DNA of 47,085 bases from an uncultured Eubacteriales bacterium. Lineage in GTDB: Bacteria > Bacillota > Clostridia > Peptostreptococcales > Anaerovoracaceae. Numbering within the stretch: position 1 is the first letter of the stretch; each line of letters opens with the position of its first letter. Shown piece after piece: positions 17,961 to 26,869 of this stretch. The stretch lies in NCBI GenBank assembly GCA_900315125.1, contig OMXT01000048.1, positions 1 to 47,085 of the forward strand, written 5' to 3'. Under the pieces are notes generated by a model. It saw only the letters and a list, made by a program, of their open reading frames with translations, made no database searches and was not told where the DNA came from. The position numbers and the translations under genes were made by a program.

Positions 17961-19310
17961 TTAATATCCAAATCTTTTCTGCTTGATCTTCATGAACAGG
18001 AATGTCAGCAGGACGGCCATGGTCTCCGCGACGACGATGGCGCTCCAGATCCCGTTGACGCCCAGGACCAGGGGCAGGAGCAGCACGCTGCCTCCTTCGA
18101 ATACAAGGGTCCGCAGAAACGAGATCAGCGCTGACGTCACGCCGTCACTGAGGGATGTAAAGAAGCCGGATCCGAATATGGAGAACCCCATCAGCAGGTA
18201 AGCGAAGGCATAGATCCGGAACGCGGATACCGTCATCGCCGAAAGTTCCGGGTCGTATCCTACGAAGATCCGGGCGATCAGCGGCGCCGTCAGTTCTGCC
18301 AGCGCGAACATGGACAGGGCGAAGCAGATGATGATCCGCAGACTGCGCCGCAGCAGGTTATGGAGTTCTCCCCGGTTATCGGCGCCGTAGTGGTATCCGA
18401 TGACCGGCGATACGCCCACGGAATATCCTATGAAGGAACTGGCGAAGATCAGGCTGACGTACATGATGACTCCGTAGGCTGCGATCCCGTTTTCGCCGGC
18501 ATATTTCAGCAGCTGCAGGTTATAGAGCATGGCGACGATATTCATGGAGACGTTGCTCATGAACTCAGAAGATCCGTTGACGCAGGCCTCGCCCAGGATC
18601 CTGCCGCAGAATCGCGTACGTCCAAGACGCAGCGTGCTGCTGTTTTTCCGCGCAAAATAGATCAGCGGTATCCCGCCGCCTACGAATTCACCCAGGGCGG
18701 TAGCGATGGCTGCGCCTGCCAGCTTGTATTCCATAGGCAGAGAGATGACAAGCACAGCGTCGAGAATAATATTCGTCATGCCCGCAGACACGGAGGTCAC
18801 AAGGCCGAGCCGCGGCTTCTCCGCAGTGACGAAGAAGGACTGAAACAGCAGCTGCAGCATGTAAAAGGGCAGGGAAATGAGGCTGATGCGTCCGTAAAGC
18901 ACAGCGTCCTCCAGCATTTTTCCTTTTGCTCCAAGTGCCGAGGCGGCAAAAGGAATGAGGATCATTCCCAGAAGCATGAACAGAACGCCTGCGATCAGTG
19001 TGGTGTACACGAACAGCGAGAAATATTCAATTGCTTTTTTCGGCTTGCCTTCACCGAATGTACGGGAGACGATAGCCGTGCCGCCGGTACCCATCATGAA
19101 CCCTACGGTAGACAGGATCATAATCACAGGCAGAATGAAGTTCACCGCGGCGAATGCTGTCTTCCCTGCGAAATTCGATACGAAGAATCCGTCCACGATC
19201 CCGTAAATGGATGTGAAGATCATCGTAGCGATGGAAGGCAGGGTAAACCGAAGCAGCCGCCTGTATGTAAAATGATCCGAAAGCTGGATCTGGTCCTTCG
19301 TTCTGGGCAT
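17961..19310 (-). CDS. MATE family efflux transporter
   Basis: 449 residues with twelve membrane segments in two MATE repeats. Conserved stretches include FTLPSIATMIFTSIYGIVDGFFVSNFAG at the N terminus, GTGGTAIVSRTFGEG and the second-half GYSVGVSPVIGYHYGA. Length is standard. It lies two bases after the MarR gene stop, so the two form an operon and MarR probably controls the pump. Substrates of such MATE proteins are usually cationic drugs or metabolites; none can be read from sequence. Confidence 0.92.
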   Translation of the reverse strand: MPRTKDQIQLSDHFTYRRLLRFTLPSIATMIFTSIYGIVDGFFVSNFAGKTAFAAVNFILPVIMILSTVGFMMGTGGTAIVSRTFGEGKPKKAIEYFSLFVYTTLIAGVLFMLLGMILIPFAASALGAKGKMLEDAVLYGRISLISLPFYMLQLLFQSFFVTAEKPRLGLVTSVSAGMTNIILDAVLVISLPMEYKLAGAAIATALGEFVGGGIPLIYFARKNSSTLRLGRTRFCGRILGEACVNGSSEFMSNVSMNIVAMLYNLQLLKYAGENGIAAYGVIMYVSLIFASSFIGYSVGVSPVIGYHYGADNRGELHNLLRRSLRIIICFALSMFALAELTAPLIARIFVGYDPELSAMTVSAFRIYAFAYLLMGFSIFGSGFFTSLSDGVTSALISFLRTLVFEGGSVLLLPLVLGVNGIWSAIVVAETMAVLLTFLFMKIKQKRFGY

Positions 19311-19312
19311 GA

Positions 19313-19816
19313 TTATTCGTCCTCTTGATGCGAGTCTCCCGGTCCTTCCTCCGCGTTCACCTCTGCTTCCGCAGGAGCCGCGAGATCCGCCGTTTCCTTC
19401 TTGAACGCGCTGATAAATTCCTCCAGCATCTTTATATAGTAGTCAATAACGCTGTCATCCCACTGGTCGAAGATCCTGCGTTCCGCTGCAATAATGCGGC
19501 CCGCGGTCCTTTCCGCATAATCTCTGCCGGAATCCGTGAACTGCACGTTCTTGGAGCGGCCGCCGCTGGCCGTCAGCGTGATATATCCACCGGCCTCCAG
19601 CTTGCGGACCGCAGAATTGACGGTCTGCCGGCTCATCCCGGAAAGCTTGTAAATGTCACTGAGGGGACAGCTGCCCCCCTCCACCAGCATGGTATAGAAA
19701 ACATACAGAATGCTGTCGGTGATGCCCACCTGCACAGCAGCAGTGTGGTAAAGACCGTCTATTTCCGATGTCAGCAGGCTGATGCGGTCCGTCCTGCGGC
19801 TCAGATCTTTCTTCAT
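19313..19816 (-). CDS. MarR family repressor of the MATE pump
   Basis: 167 residues from ATG 19816, chosen because CAAGGAGCAG stands just before it; a longer frame to 19951 has no ribosome site and would run through the promoter. The winged helix is visible as CPLSDIYKLSGMSRQTVNSAVRKLEAGGYITLTASGGRSKNVQFT. The C-terminal tail is acidic and low in complexity (AEAEVNAEEGPGDSHQEDE). The gene is first in an operon with the MATE pump. Two near-identical 17-bp direct repeats overlap its promoter, which suggests autoregulation with release by a pump substrate. Confidence 0.9.
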   Translation of the reverse strand: MKKDLSRRTDRISLLTSEIDGLYHTAAVQVGITDSILYVFYTMLVEGGSCPLSDIYKLSGMSRQTVNSAVRKLEAGGYITLTASGGRSKNVQFTDSGRDYAERTAGRIIAAERRIFDQWDDSVIDYYIKMLEEFISAFKKETADLAAPAEAEVNAEEGPGDSHQEDE

Positions 19817-19835
19817 GATAACTGCTCCTTGATTG

Positions 19836-19885
19836 TATGAAATCGTACATAATATACGAATACTATAGTATGATTTCGGACATAA
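19836..19885. repeat. Direct 17-bp repeats overlapping the marR promoter
   Basis: The stretches 19836-19852 (TATGAAATCGTACATAA) and 19869-19885 (TATGATTTCGGACATAA) agree at 14 of 17 positions. They start 33 bp apart, about three helical turns. One lies between the -35 and -10 boxes and the other just downstream, as expected for a repressor with two sites on one face of the helix. Confidence 0.6.
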
Positions 19886-19890
19886 GTCAA
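19862..19890 (-). promoter_or_regulatory. SigA-type promoter of the marR-MATE operon
   Basis: On the minus strand, TTGACT (19890-19885) and TATAGT (19867-19862) are separated by exactly 17 bases. The start codon is about 46 bases downstream of the -10 box. Confidence 0.75.
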
Positions 19891-20007
19891 GGCTTTTCCG
19901 TGAACAAAGCCCCGCCCCCCCGTTTTTCAGAGTGATTGGTATGGTAAACAAAGAGGAATGGTGACATAATAAAGGCAGTCAAAAGCAGGGGAGGATCGCG
20001 GCAGGTT

Positions 20008-20679
20008 ATGAAGTACGAAGAGACAGTCAGGGCTTTGTTCCTGAAAAGAAAAAACCGGTTTGTTGCTCAGGTGGAGCTGGATGGAACACTGCTGGACGTT
20101 CATGTGAAGAACACCGGCCGGTGCCGGGAGCTGCTTGTGCCCGGGAACGCCGTGATCCTGAGCCGGGCGGACAATCCGAAGCGGAAGACGCCCTATGACC
20201 TGGTGGCAGTTTACCGGGGCAACGGCAGGCTCTTTAACATGGACAGTCAGGCGCCCAATGCGGTGACAGGGGAGTGGCTTAAGAGTCTGAATATTTTCGA
20301 TGAGATCCGGCCGGAATATACGATCGGGGATTCCCGGTTTGATTTCCACATGATCCGGGACGGGCGGGAGCATCTTCTGGAGGTAAAGGGCTGCACGCTG
20401 GTGCGGGAGGACGGCATCGGCTATTTTCCGGATGCTCCCACGGAGCGGGGCGTGAAGCACCTGAAGGAACTGGCGGAGCTTTCGGGCAGGGGGTATCGGT
20501 GCTCCGTCGCCTTCGTGATCCAGACGGAAGGGGTATACAAGGTGCTCCCGAATATGGAGACTCACCCGGCCTTCGGGGAAGCGCTGGAAGCAGCGGCGGG
20601 AGCAGGAGTCGAGATCCGCTGTCTGCCCTGCCGCGTATGGGAGGACCGGCTGGAGATCGCGCCCGGGACGGCGTGGTGA
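20008..20679 (+). CDS. sfsA: SfsA family DNA-binding protein/nuclease
   Basis: 223 residues, full length for SfsA. Diagnostic stretches are KRKNRFVAQVELDG, VHVKNTGRCRELLVPGN, NMDSQAPNAV, ExRPEYTIGDSRFDF, LLEVKGCTLVREDGIGYFPDAPTERG and AFVIQTEG. The E-V-K and D-F parts belong to the PD-(D/E)xK-like core. SfsA was named for sugar fermentation stimulation in E. coli and has been reported as a nuclease; its physiological role is unclear. The Shine-Dalgarno (GGGGAGG) is somewhat far from the ATG. Confidence 0.93.
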   Translation: MKYEETVRALFLKRKNRFVAQVELDGTLLDVHVKNTGRCRELLVPGNAVILSRADNPKRKTPYDLVAVYRGNGRLFNMDSQAPNAVTGEWLKSLNIFDEIRPEYTIGDSRFDFHMIRDGREHLLEVKGCTLVREDGIGYFPDAPTERGVKHLKELAELSGRGYRCSVAFVIQTEGVYKVLPNMETHPAFGEALEAAAGAGVEIRCLPCRVWEDRLEIAPGTAW

Positions 20680-20714
20680 ATGCGGGTACTTTGGTAAATG
20701 ATGAGGAGGAGAAC

Positions 20715-21500
20715 ATGTTAAAACAGTATGTGGTTGACGCTTTTACAGATCAGGTGTTTCACGGAAACCAGGCGGCGGTCTGCGTGATGGAAGACTGGAT
20801 CCCGGATGAGCTGATGATGAACATCGCCATGGAGAATAACTTCAGCGAGACAGCCTTTGTTGTAAAAGAAGGAGAGGATTACCATCTCCGCTGGTTCACC
20901 CCGGGCGGGGAGATCGACCTGTGCGGACACGCCACCCTGGCGACGGCATATATCCTGTTCCGCTTCTATGAGAAAGAGGCAGAGTCGGTGACATTCCATA
21001 CCCTCGGCGGCGACCTGATCGTGACGAAGGACGGGGAGCGGCTGAGTATGGACTTCCCGGCTTACACGCTGAAGCAGGTGCCCGTGACAGACGCCATGGA
21101 AGAGGCAATCGGCATCCGGCCGGAGGCGGCCTACATGGGCAGGGATCTGCTGTGCGTGCTCCCTGATGCGGAGCAGATCCGCAGCGTATCGCCGGATCTG
21201 GATAAAGTGAAAGAGCTGGACGGCCTGCTGCTGCAGCTGACGGCCAGAGACGACGGGGATTCACCCTACGACTGCGTCAGCCGAACCTTCGCACCCAAGC
21301 TGGCAGTGAATGAGGATCCGGTCTGCGGCTCTGGGCACTGCCACATTATTCCTTACTGGACGGATGCTCTTGGGAAGAGCGAGGTCACGGCATACCAGGC
21401 ATCGCCCCGGGGCGGGGTGCTCTACTGTCAGATCCGGGGCGACCGGGTGATCATGGCGGGCAATGCGGCGCTTTATTCTGCAGCGGAGCTTTACGTTTAG
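20715..21500 (+). CDS. PhzF family isomerase/epimerase-like protein
   Basis: 261 residues from ATG 20715 behind GAGGAGGAG. Family marks: VVDAFTDQVFHGNQAAVC at the start, ENNFSETAFV with the catalytic glutamate, LRWFTPGGEIDLCGHATLA, and DPVCGSGHCHIIPYW. PhzF fold proteins are distant relatives of diaminopimelate epimerase and proline racemase. No phenazine genes are near, so this is one of the many PhzF-like proteins of unknown substrate. It starts 35 bases after sfsA and may share its transcript. Confidence 0.9.
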   Translation: MLKQYVVDAFTDQVFHGNQAAVCVMEDWIPDELMMNIAMENNFSETAFVVKEGEDYHLRWFTPGGEIDLCGHATLATAYILFRFYEKEAESVTFHTLGGDLIVTKDGERLSMDFPAYTLKQVPVTDAMEEAIGIRPEAAYMGRDLLCVLPDAEQIRSVSPDLDKVKELDGLLLQLTARDDGDSPYDCVSRTFAPKLAVNEDPVCGSGHCHIIPYWTDALGKSEVTAYQASPRGGVLYCQIRGDRVIMAGNAALYSAAELYV

Positions 21501-21520
21501 CTGGGGATTCTGAATACAGA

Positions 21521-21557
21521 AGAGCGGGGCTTCGTTTCGCTGACTCTGCCCCGCTTT
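21521..21557 (+). terminator. Hairpin terminator after the phzF-like gene
   Basis: AGAGCGGGGC pairs with GCCCCGCTTT (one G-U pair) across a 17-base loop. The T run is short, so strength is uncertain. Confidence 0.6.
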
Positions 21558-21608
21558 GATGTGTTTATTAAGAATCTCGGTTAGTGTTGAGGAAAGACAG
21601 CTGCGGAA

Positions 21609-23177
21609 TCAGATCTTTTTGATTTTGCAGTTGTGTTTTTTCGTTTTTCGGTCATAATTTATTCCGACAAGCAAAATACTGCCTGTATACTCTCCCAGCG
21701 CCTCGGGATATTTTCTGTCGGTGATCTGGGAAAGTGCAGTCTCTGCAGAGCTGTTCCATTTCAGTTCAATAATCATAGCCGGACAGTTCATGTGATTTTT
21801 TCTGGGTACAAAGACCAGATCGGCGAATCCCTTCCCCGCAGGCAATTCCCTGATAACGGTATAATAATCTCTTGCAGCATAGTAAGCCAGCGAAATGGTG
21901 TAGGACAGTGCATTTTCGTCGTTATACTGCAGATGACTGGTTTCCAGATGAGCGGATTCTATTTGCTGGGCCACTGCATTTTCGTTTCCGTTCCATGTAT
22001 CCCTCAGGAGTGCTCGGGAATTTCTGATAGAATTAACCACTTCCTCCCAGGGCTCCCTGGCTGTTGTCGCTGTCACGAATTCTTCCATGATTTCTTTATT
22101 GGGGATAAAAACTTCTTTGCTATTAAAGTCATACCCCAGATATCCTAGATGAATGAGCAGCGTCAGCACATCGTCACAGGAAGAGAAATCAGTCATATCG
22201 TTCTGGAAGCTCCGCGTATTGATCATCTGACGGTCACCAGCTATCAGTTTTAGAATATTATCCCGCAGTCCGTCGAAATTCAGATTGATATATGCCCGAA
22301 GCGCTTCGTAGGTCTCTGTTCTGTTCCAGTAGTCATCCAGTATGCCGGTGGTGACTGCCATGACGATAGATTTAGGATTATAGATATGCTGACAGTCAGG
22401 AAAAGAATATCCATCGTACCATTCCCGCAGTTCGGTCAGGTCTATGTCATATTCCCGGCAGAGTTCTTCTGTTTCTTCCTCTGTGAAGCCGGTGAACTCT
22501 GCCATTTCTCCGGGGTTTTCCATGGAGAATTCCGCGAACATGTTCAGTGCGGAGTGAGTGCCGTATTTCTTGATTGGAAGAATTCCTGTCATATAACAAA
22601 GGGCAATGTAGGCTTTGTCTTTGAGAAAATCTCGAAGAAAGTCAAGGTAAAGTCTCTGGCTTTCGCGGTCATCTTTATATTCGCGGAACAGAGAGTCCCA
22701 TTCATCAATAATGATGATGAACTGAATCCCTGTATATTCGGATACAGTCTCCAACACGTAGGAAAGATTGCCTTTGTCGATGTAATCCAGAGATGGATAA
22801 GAACGCAGAACTTCTTTCAGAAGATAGTCCGACAGGGTATGGATGAGTTCGACGGCATTTTTTGCATGGGAAACAAACTCCTGCATATTGATTTTTATTA
22901 CATTGAAACTGTTGGAACAGCGTGTGAAGCTTTTAGACTCAGTAATTTTCATTCCCTGAAACAATGCATCTGCGTCGCTCTGCCGATCATAGTAGGCGGA
23001 AAGCATATTGATCGTCATTGTCTTGCCGAACCGTCTGGGTCGGGAAACGCATACAAAGCGGTTTTCCGTATTTACTTTAGAGTTCAGAAGTTCGATGATC
23101 ATGGACTTATCAACATACGGCCTGGTATTCCTGGATATTTCAAATCCCATGGATCCTGGATTAAGAAGTTTTCCCAT
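21609..23177 (-). CDS. AAA-ATPase-like protein with C-terminal DUF1703 nuclease-like domain
   Basis: 522 residues from ATG 23177 (CGGAG 6-9 bases upstream; an in-frame extension to 23285 lacks a ribosome site). The N terminus, FEISRNTRPYVDKSMIIELL, and the P-loop SRPRRFGKTMTINML are typical of the AAA-ATPase_like family, with Walker B seen as FIIIIDEWDSLF. The C-terminal 130 residues contain YHT-like beta strands and FADLVFVPRK...PAMIIELKWN, the D...ExK core of a PD-(D/E)xK nuclease (DUF1703). Such genes occur in many copies in gut Clostridia and Bacteroidetes and spread horizontally. Base composition is more AT-rich than neighbours. Function is unknown; a defence or mobile-DNA role is possible. 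Confidence 0.85.
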   Translation of the reverse strand: MGKLLNPGSMGFEISRNTRPYVDKSMIIELLNSKVNTENRFVCVSRPRRFGKTMTINMLSAYYDRQSDADALFQGMKITESKSFTRCSNSFNVIKINMQEFVSHAKNAVELIHTLSDYLLKEVLRSYPSLDYIDKGNLSYVLETVSEYTGIQFIIIIDEWDSLFREYKDDRESQRLYLDFLRDFLKDKAYIALCYMTGILPIKKYGTHSALNMFAEFSMENPGEMAEFTGFTEEETEELCREYDIDLTELREWYDGYSFPDCQHIYNPKSIVMAVTTGILDDYWNRTETYEALRAYINLNFDGLRDNILKLIAGDRQMINTRSFQNDMTDFSSCDDVLTLLIHLGYLGYDFNSKEVFIPNKEIMEEFVTATTAREPWEEVVNSIRNSRALLRDTWNGNENAVAQQIESAHLETSHLQYNDENALSYTISLAYYAARDYYTVIRELPAGKGFADLVFVPRKNHMNCPAMIIELKWNSSAETALSQITDRKYPEALGEYTGSILLVGINYDRKTKKHNCKIKKI

Positions 23178-23358
23178 ACGATTTCTCCGTAGTATATCTT
23201 TCTGCATTGATTCCTGCCTACAGTATATCACAGCCTGTCTTCCGGGGTGTGATTTTTCATTACAGGGAACTGGAATAAATTTCAAAAAAGACGGAATCGG
23301 ATTGTGATATAATCAGTACATCTGAATCTCGAATCATTAATACCAGGAGGTCACAGCG

Positions 23359-25011
23359 ATGCCGCAGACGCAGAACCAGCAGGACGGGCAGGGGGGCCAA
23401 AACCAGCAGAGCCGCCGCAGCCCGCTGCTTAATAATCATTTATTTCTCTATCTGACGGAGTTCTTCGCGGGCATGGCCGTCATGGCGGTGGAGCTGGGAG
23501 CGAGCCGGCTGCTGGCGCCCTATTTCTCTTCATCCCAGATCGTATGGACCATCATCATCGGCACGATCATGATCGCCATGGCTCTCGGGAACCTGTACGG
23601 CGGGCGGAAAGCGGACCAGGATCCCGATCCCGACCGGCTCTATTTAAGGATACTCATCGCCGCCCTATGGATCGCCGCCATTCCCTTTGCGGGGAAATAC
23701 CTGATCGTCGCCATTGCAGGGGCCCTTGCGATCACTATCAGCACCGGGTTCCTGACCTGGGCAGCGTTCCTCTCCTGCATGATCATATTTGTCTTTCCCT
23801 TGTTTCTGCTGGGAACGGTCACTCCGTCCCTGGTAAAATATACGACAGATTCCCTTGATAATAACGCCCAGATCGTAGGCAGGCTGGGCGCCTGCAATAC
23901 CATAGGGTCCATCATTGGAACATTTCTGCCTACGTTTGTGACGATTCCTGCGGTGGGGACCGCCGTTACATTTCTGATATTTTCCGGGATCCTTCTGGCA
24001 CTGGGCCTTGTGTACTTCCTGACGTCGGGCAGGCGGCGCCGCATGGCAGCAGGTATGACCGCGGCATTCGTTGTCCTCAGCGCCATTGGCTGCGGAGGAA
24101 GCTTCGCTTTCTGGGAAAAGGGGCTGACATACGAAGGAGAGTCGATCTACAATTATCTTCAGGTGAAGGACCTGCCGGACCGGACCATATTTTCTACGAA
24201 CGTCCTGTTCGGCGTCCAGTCCGTGAAGATGAAGACGAACAGCCTTACGGGCATGTATTATGATTACGCGCTGGCAGCGCCGGTGACTGCGGGATTCGCG
24301 GAGAAAGAGAAACCATCCGTGCTTGTCCTGGGAATGGGCACTGGAACCTTCGCCCAGCAGACCCGCAGGTATTTTCCGGGCGCAGATATAGAAGGAGTGG
24401 AGATCGACGGGAAAATTACGACTCTTTCCCATCGTTACTTCGGTGTCTCGGAGGATATTCCGGTCGCCACCTATGACGGCAGGGCTTATCTTCAGGGAAC
24501 GAACCGGAAGTATGATGTGATCATGGTAGACGCCTATCAGGATATTACTATACCGTTTCAGATGAGCTCCGCGGAGTTCTTCCGTGAGGTGCGGGATCAT
24601 CTGAATCCCGGGGGCGTCATGGTGGTGAACATGAATATGCGCTCCGACCAGCCGGAGGGCATCGACGCATGGCTGACGGATACCATCGCTTCGGTTTTTC
24701 CAAATGTGGCGACGGCGGACGTACCGGGCAACACGAACCGGGAACTCTTCGCGTCCGCGGATGCGGATATTGTAAACACGTTTAGAACAAAGGCAGGTTC
24801 GGCCGAGGACCCGGCGCTGAAGGCTTTGTCGGAAGAGATCAGCGCAGCCATGGTCGTGCCGGAAACCGGGGACCGGATATTCACCGACGATAAGGCGCCT
24901 GTGGAGCTGCTGGGCATGCGGGAGATCGACGACCTGATCGCGGATGAGCTTGGATATTATAAGCAGATCCTGAAACGGGACGGAATCCGGGGGCTGATGA
25001 ACGAACTGTAA
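23359..25011 (+). CDS. Membrane-fused spermidine synthase-like methyltransferase-fold protein
   Basis: 550 residues behind CAGGAGG. The first 25 residues are Q/N/R-rich. Residues 30-240 form about seven to eight membrane segments, beginning LYLTEFFAGMAVMAVELGASRLLAPYF, which is typical of 'fused MFS/spermidine synthase' proteins. Residues 300-500 are the spermidine synthase-type Rossmann domain: VLVLGMGTGTFAQQTRRYFP, GVEIDGKI, YDGRAYL and MVDAYQD. The usual aminopropyl-transfer aspartates are partly present. The substrate is unknown; polyamine synthesis is not assured because the neighbours give no polyamine context. Confidence 0.85.
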   Translation: MPQTQNQQDGQGGQNQQSRRSPLLNNHLFLYLTEFFAGMAVMAVELGASRLLAPYFSSSQIVWTIIIGTIMIAMALGNLYGGRKADQDPDPDRLYLRILIAALWIAAIPFAGKYLIVAIAGALAITISTGFLTWAAFLSCMIIFVFPLFLLGTVTPSLVKYTTDSLDNNAQIVGRLGACNTIGSIIGTFLPTFVTIPAVGTAVTFLIFSGILLALGLVYFLTSGRRRRMAAGMTAAFVVLSAIGCGGSFAFWEKGLTYEGESIYNYLQVKDLPDRTIFSTNVLFGVQSVKMKTNSLTGMYYDYALAAPVTAGFAEKEKPSVLVLGMGTGTFAQQTRRYFPGADIEGVEIDGKITTLSHRYFGVSEDIPVATYDGRAYLQGTNRKYDVIMVDAYQDITIPFQMSSAEFFREVRDHLNPGGVMVVNMNMRSDQPEGIDAWLTDTIASVFPNVATADVPGNTNRELFASADADIVNTFRTKAGSAEDPALKALSEEISAAMVVPETGDRIFTDDKAPVELLGMREIDDLIADELGYYKQILKRDGIRGLMNEL

Positions 25012-25119
25012 AGGAGGCGTTTTCATCAGTACGGATATAAATTCCGCCGATGGTATGATATGATATGGATAGAAAACCATCGGTGAGCACGAAACACCGA
25101 AACAGATAGGAGGCTTGTC

Positions 25120-25587
25120 ATGCTTGAAATCGGAACGAAGGCGCCGGCGTTTACGCTGCCGGACCAGAACGGGGAGACGCATTCCCTTTCAGATTACCTG
25201 GGGAAAAAGGTCATTCTCTATTTTTACCCAAAGGACAATACGGCAGGCTGCACCAAACAGGCCTGCGGTTTCGCGGAGCGTTATCCTCAGATCCAGGAGG
25301 AGGGCGCCGTGGTGCTGGGCGTCAGCAAGGACAGCGTCCGCTCCCACAAGAACTTTGAGACGAAATATAATCTGCCTTTTACCCTGCTCAGCGACCCGGA
25401 GCACCAGGTGATCGAGGCCTACGACGCCTGGAAGGAAAAGAAAAATTACGGAAAGGTGTACATGGGCATTGTCCGCACCACATACCTCATCGATGAAGAG
25501 GGTGTGATCGTGAAGGCAATGGATAAGGTAAAGGCAGCGGATAATCCTCAACAGATGCTGGAAGAGCTTCAGGGAACAAAGGCCTGA
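25120..25587 (+). CDS. bcp: Thioredoxin-dependent peroxiredoxin, BCP/PrxQ type
   Basis: 155 residues, normal length. FYPKDNTAGCTKQACGF contains the peroxidatic cysteine and, five residues later, the resolving cysteine of PrxQ proteins. APAFTLPDQNGETHSLSDYLGKK is the standard N terminus. It reduces peroxides at the expense of thioredoxin. It is the first of three closely spaced genes (peroxiredoxin, nitroreductase, DUF488) that may form an oxidative-stress operon. All catalytic positions are cysteine, not UGA. Ribosome site ATAGGAGG. Confidence 0.94.
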   Translation: MLEIGTKAPAFTLPDQNGETHSLSDYLGKKVILYFYPKDNTAGCTKQACGFAERYPQIQEEGAVVLGVSKDSVRSHKNFETKYNLPFTLLSDPEHQVIEAYDAWKEKKNYGKVYMGIVRTTYLIDEEGVIVKAMDKVKAADNPQQMLEELQGTKA

Positions 25588-25601
25588 CCGGAGGTGTTTC
25601 T

Positions 25602-26102
25602 ATGAGTGTTATGGACGTGATCCGGCGCCGGTACAGCTGCAGGAAATTCGCCGGCCGGCCTGTGGAAGAGGAGAAACTGCGGCAGATCCTGGAGGCGGGG
25701 CGGCTTGCGCCCACAGCGGCGAACAACCAGCAGAACCGCCATGTGCTCGTGACGGACCGGGCTTTCGTCACGGAAATGGTAACCGCCTGTAATGGACAGA
25801 AGTGGATAGAAACAGCGCCGGCGATCCTGGTGGAATGTTCTGTGGGGGACCGTCCCATGCCCTGCGGTCACAGCGCCCGCTGCACCGACAGCGCCATTGC
25901 TCTCTCTTTTATGTATCTGACGGCAGTGGATCTTGGGCTCCAGGGCTGCTGGATCGGGAACTTCGACCCCTCCCGGGTCCGTCAGGCACTGAGTCTGCCG
26001 GAGAACTGGGAAGTGTTCGACGTCATGCCCATCGGGTATCCCGGAGATGACGGGCATCCCCGGGAAAAGAAGCCGCTGGAAGAACTTGCTGTGATCAGAT
26101 AA
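25602..26102 (+). CDS. Nitroreductase family FMN oxidoreductase
   Basis: 166 residues. VIRRRYSCRKF is the FMN-phosphate binding start, followed by LEAGRLAPTAANNQQNRHVLV. The C-terminal half holds DSAIALSFMYLTAVDLGLQGCWIG and MPIGYPGD, which complete the flavin site. Small members like this reduce nitro compounds, quinones or flavins with NAD(P)H. It sits 14 bases after the peroxiredoxin and 12 before DUF488, so cotranscription is likely. Substrate is not predictable. Confidence 0.88.
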   Translation: MSVMDVIRRRYSCRKFAGRPVEEEKLRQILEAGRLAPTAANNQQNRHVLVTDRAFVTEMVTACNGQKWIETAPAILVECSVGDRPMPCGHSARCTDSAIALSFMYLTAVDLGLQGCWIGNFDPSRVRQALSLPENWEVFDVMPIGYPGDDGHPREKKPLEELAVIR

Positions 26103-26114
26103 AGGGGATTGAAT

Positions 26115-26477
26115 ATGGGTAGTCTTACTATTGTGAGGATTTACGGATACGAGCCGTCCGACGCGGTGCGTATCCTTGTAGACCGGCTCTGGCCCCGGGG
26201 CATATCAAAGGAGAAGGCGCATCTGAATTTCTGGTGGAAGGAGATCGCGCCTTCTGCAGATCTGCGGAAGTGGTTCGGTCACGATCCGGATAAATACCCC
26301 GTGTTTCGAGAACGGTACCTTGCGGAGCTGGATGCCAGTGATTATGCGGCGGAGTGCCTGAGCGAGCTCCGCGGCCTGCTTAAGAGTCAGAATGTTGTAC
26401 TCCTGTACAGTGCGAAGGACCAGGAGCATAATAATGCCGTCGTACTAAAGGAGTGGCTGGATGCTAAAGGGGTGTGA
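26115..26477 (+). CDS. DUF488 family protein
   Basis: 120 residues from ATG 26115 (AAAGGGG seven bases upstream; a TTG six bases earlier is in frame but less likely). RILVDRLWPRGISKEKAHLNFWWKEIAPSADLRKWFGHDP and LLYSAKDQEHNNAVVL are the DUF488 signature. The family is widespread, often beside redox genes, with no fixed function. A perfect 8-bp hairpin overlaps its stop codon (26473-26493) but lacks a T run. Confidence 0.88.
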   Translation: MGSLTIVRIYGYEPSDAVRILVDRLWPRGISKEKAHLNFWWKEIAPSADLRKWFGHDPDKYPVFRERYLAELDASDYAAECLSELRGLLKSQNVVLLYSAKDQEHNNAVVLKEWLDAKGV

Positions 26478-26869
26478 GTCAGACGGACTCACAGCCCCAG
26501 GTCTGAGATCCATTCGTATCCTTTCTGAACAAAGCCAGGACTTGCTGTTGTTACGTCCATAGTAGCATAAGAGATCTATCATGTATAATGGTTATTGTGA
26601 ATATGTGAACATGCAATACAAGCATAATTCTCAAAACGCGGCGAAAAATAATGCGATTATTTAGCGTCTGGCTGAAAATACTTCTATAAATTAGAACAAT
26701 ATTCTTTATATGCTCGCGAGAGATCGGATATTTATTCGCAGCGGACGATAAATGACCGAAAATTATCGTATTAAAACCTATGAACTTGATAGAAATCCTG
26801 GTGAAAAAGTCAGAAAATTAAAGCATATTAATTACAGCGAGTCAGGACTTTGCAATCAGGAGGTCTAAA
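26478..26869. other. AT-rich 392-base intergenic leader
   Basis: No coding frame is convincing. It contains the 3' side of the TGTGAGTC/GACTCACA hairpin, a TATAAT at 26584 without a good -35, a CGATAA...TTATCG dyad (26746-26768), and AGTCAGGACTTTGC at 26840, which resembles the first half of the cobalamin-riboswitch B12 box just before a corrinoid-linked gene. A complete riboswitch core is not visible. Confidence 0.4.

Noticed and set aside
23665-25182. 505-codon minus-strand frame opposite the spermidine-synthase-like gene
   Set aside because: Shadow of a GC-rich gene with no ribosome site and Arg/His-rich, un-family-like translation.
26473-26493. Hairpin TGTGAGTC/GACTCACA as a terminator of the peroxiredoxin-nitroreductase-DUF488 genes
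   Set aside because: The stem is perfect but overlaps the stop codon and is followed by AGCCCC with no T run.
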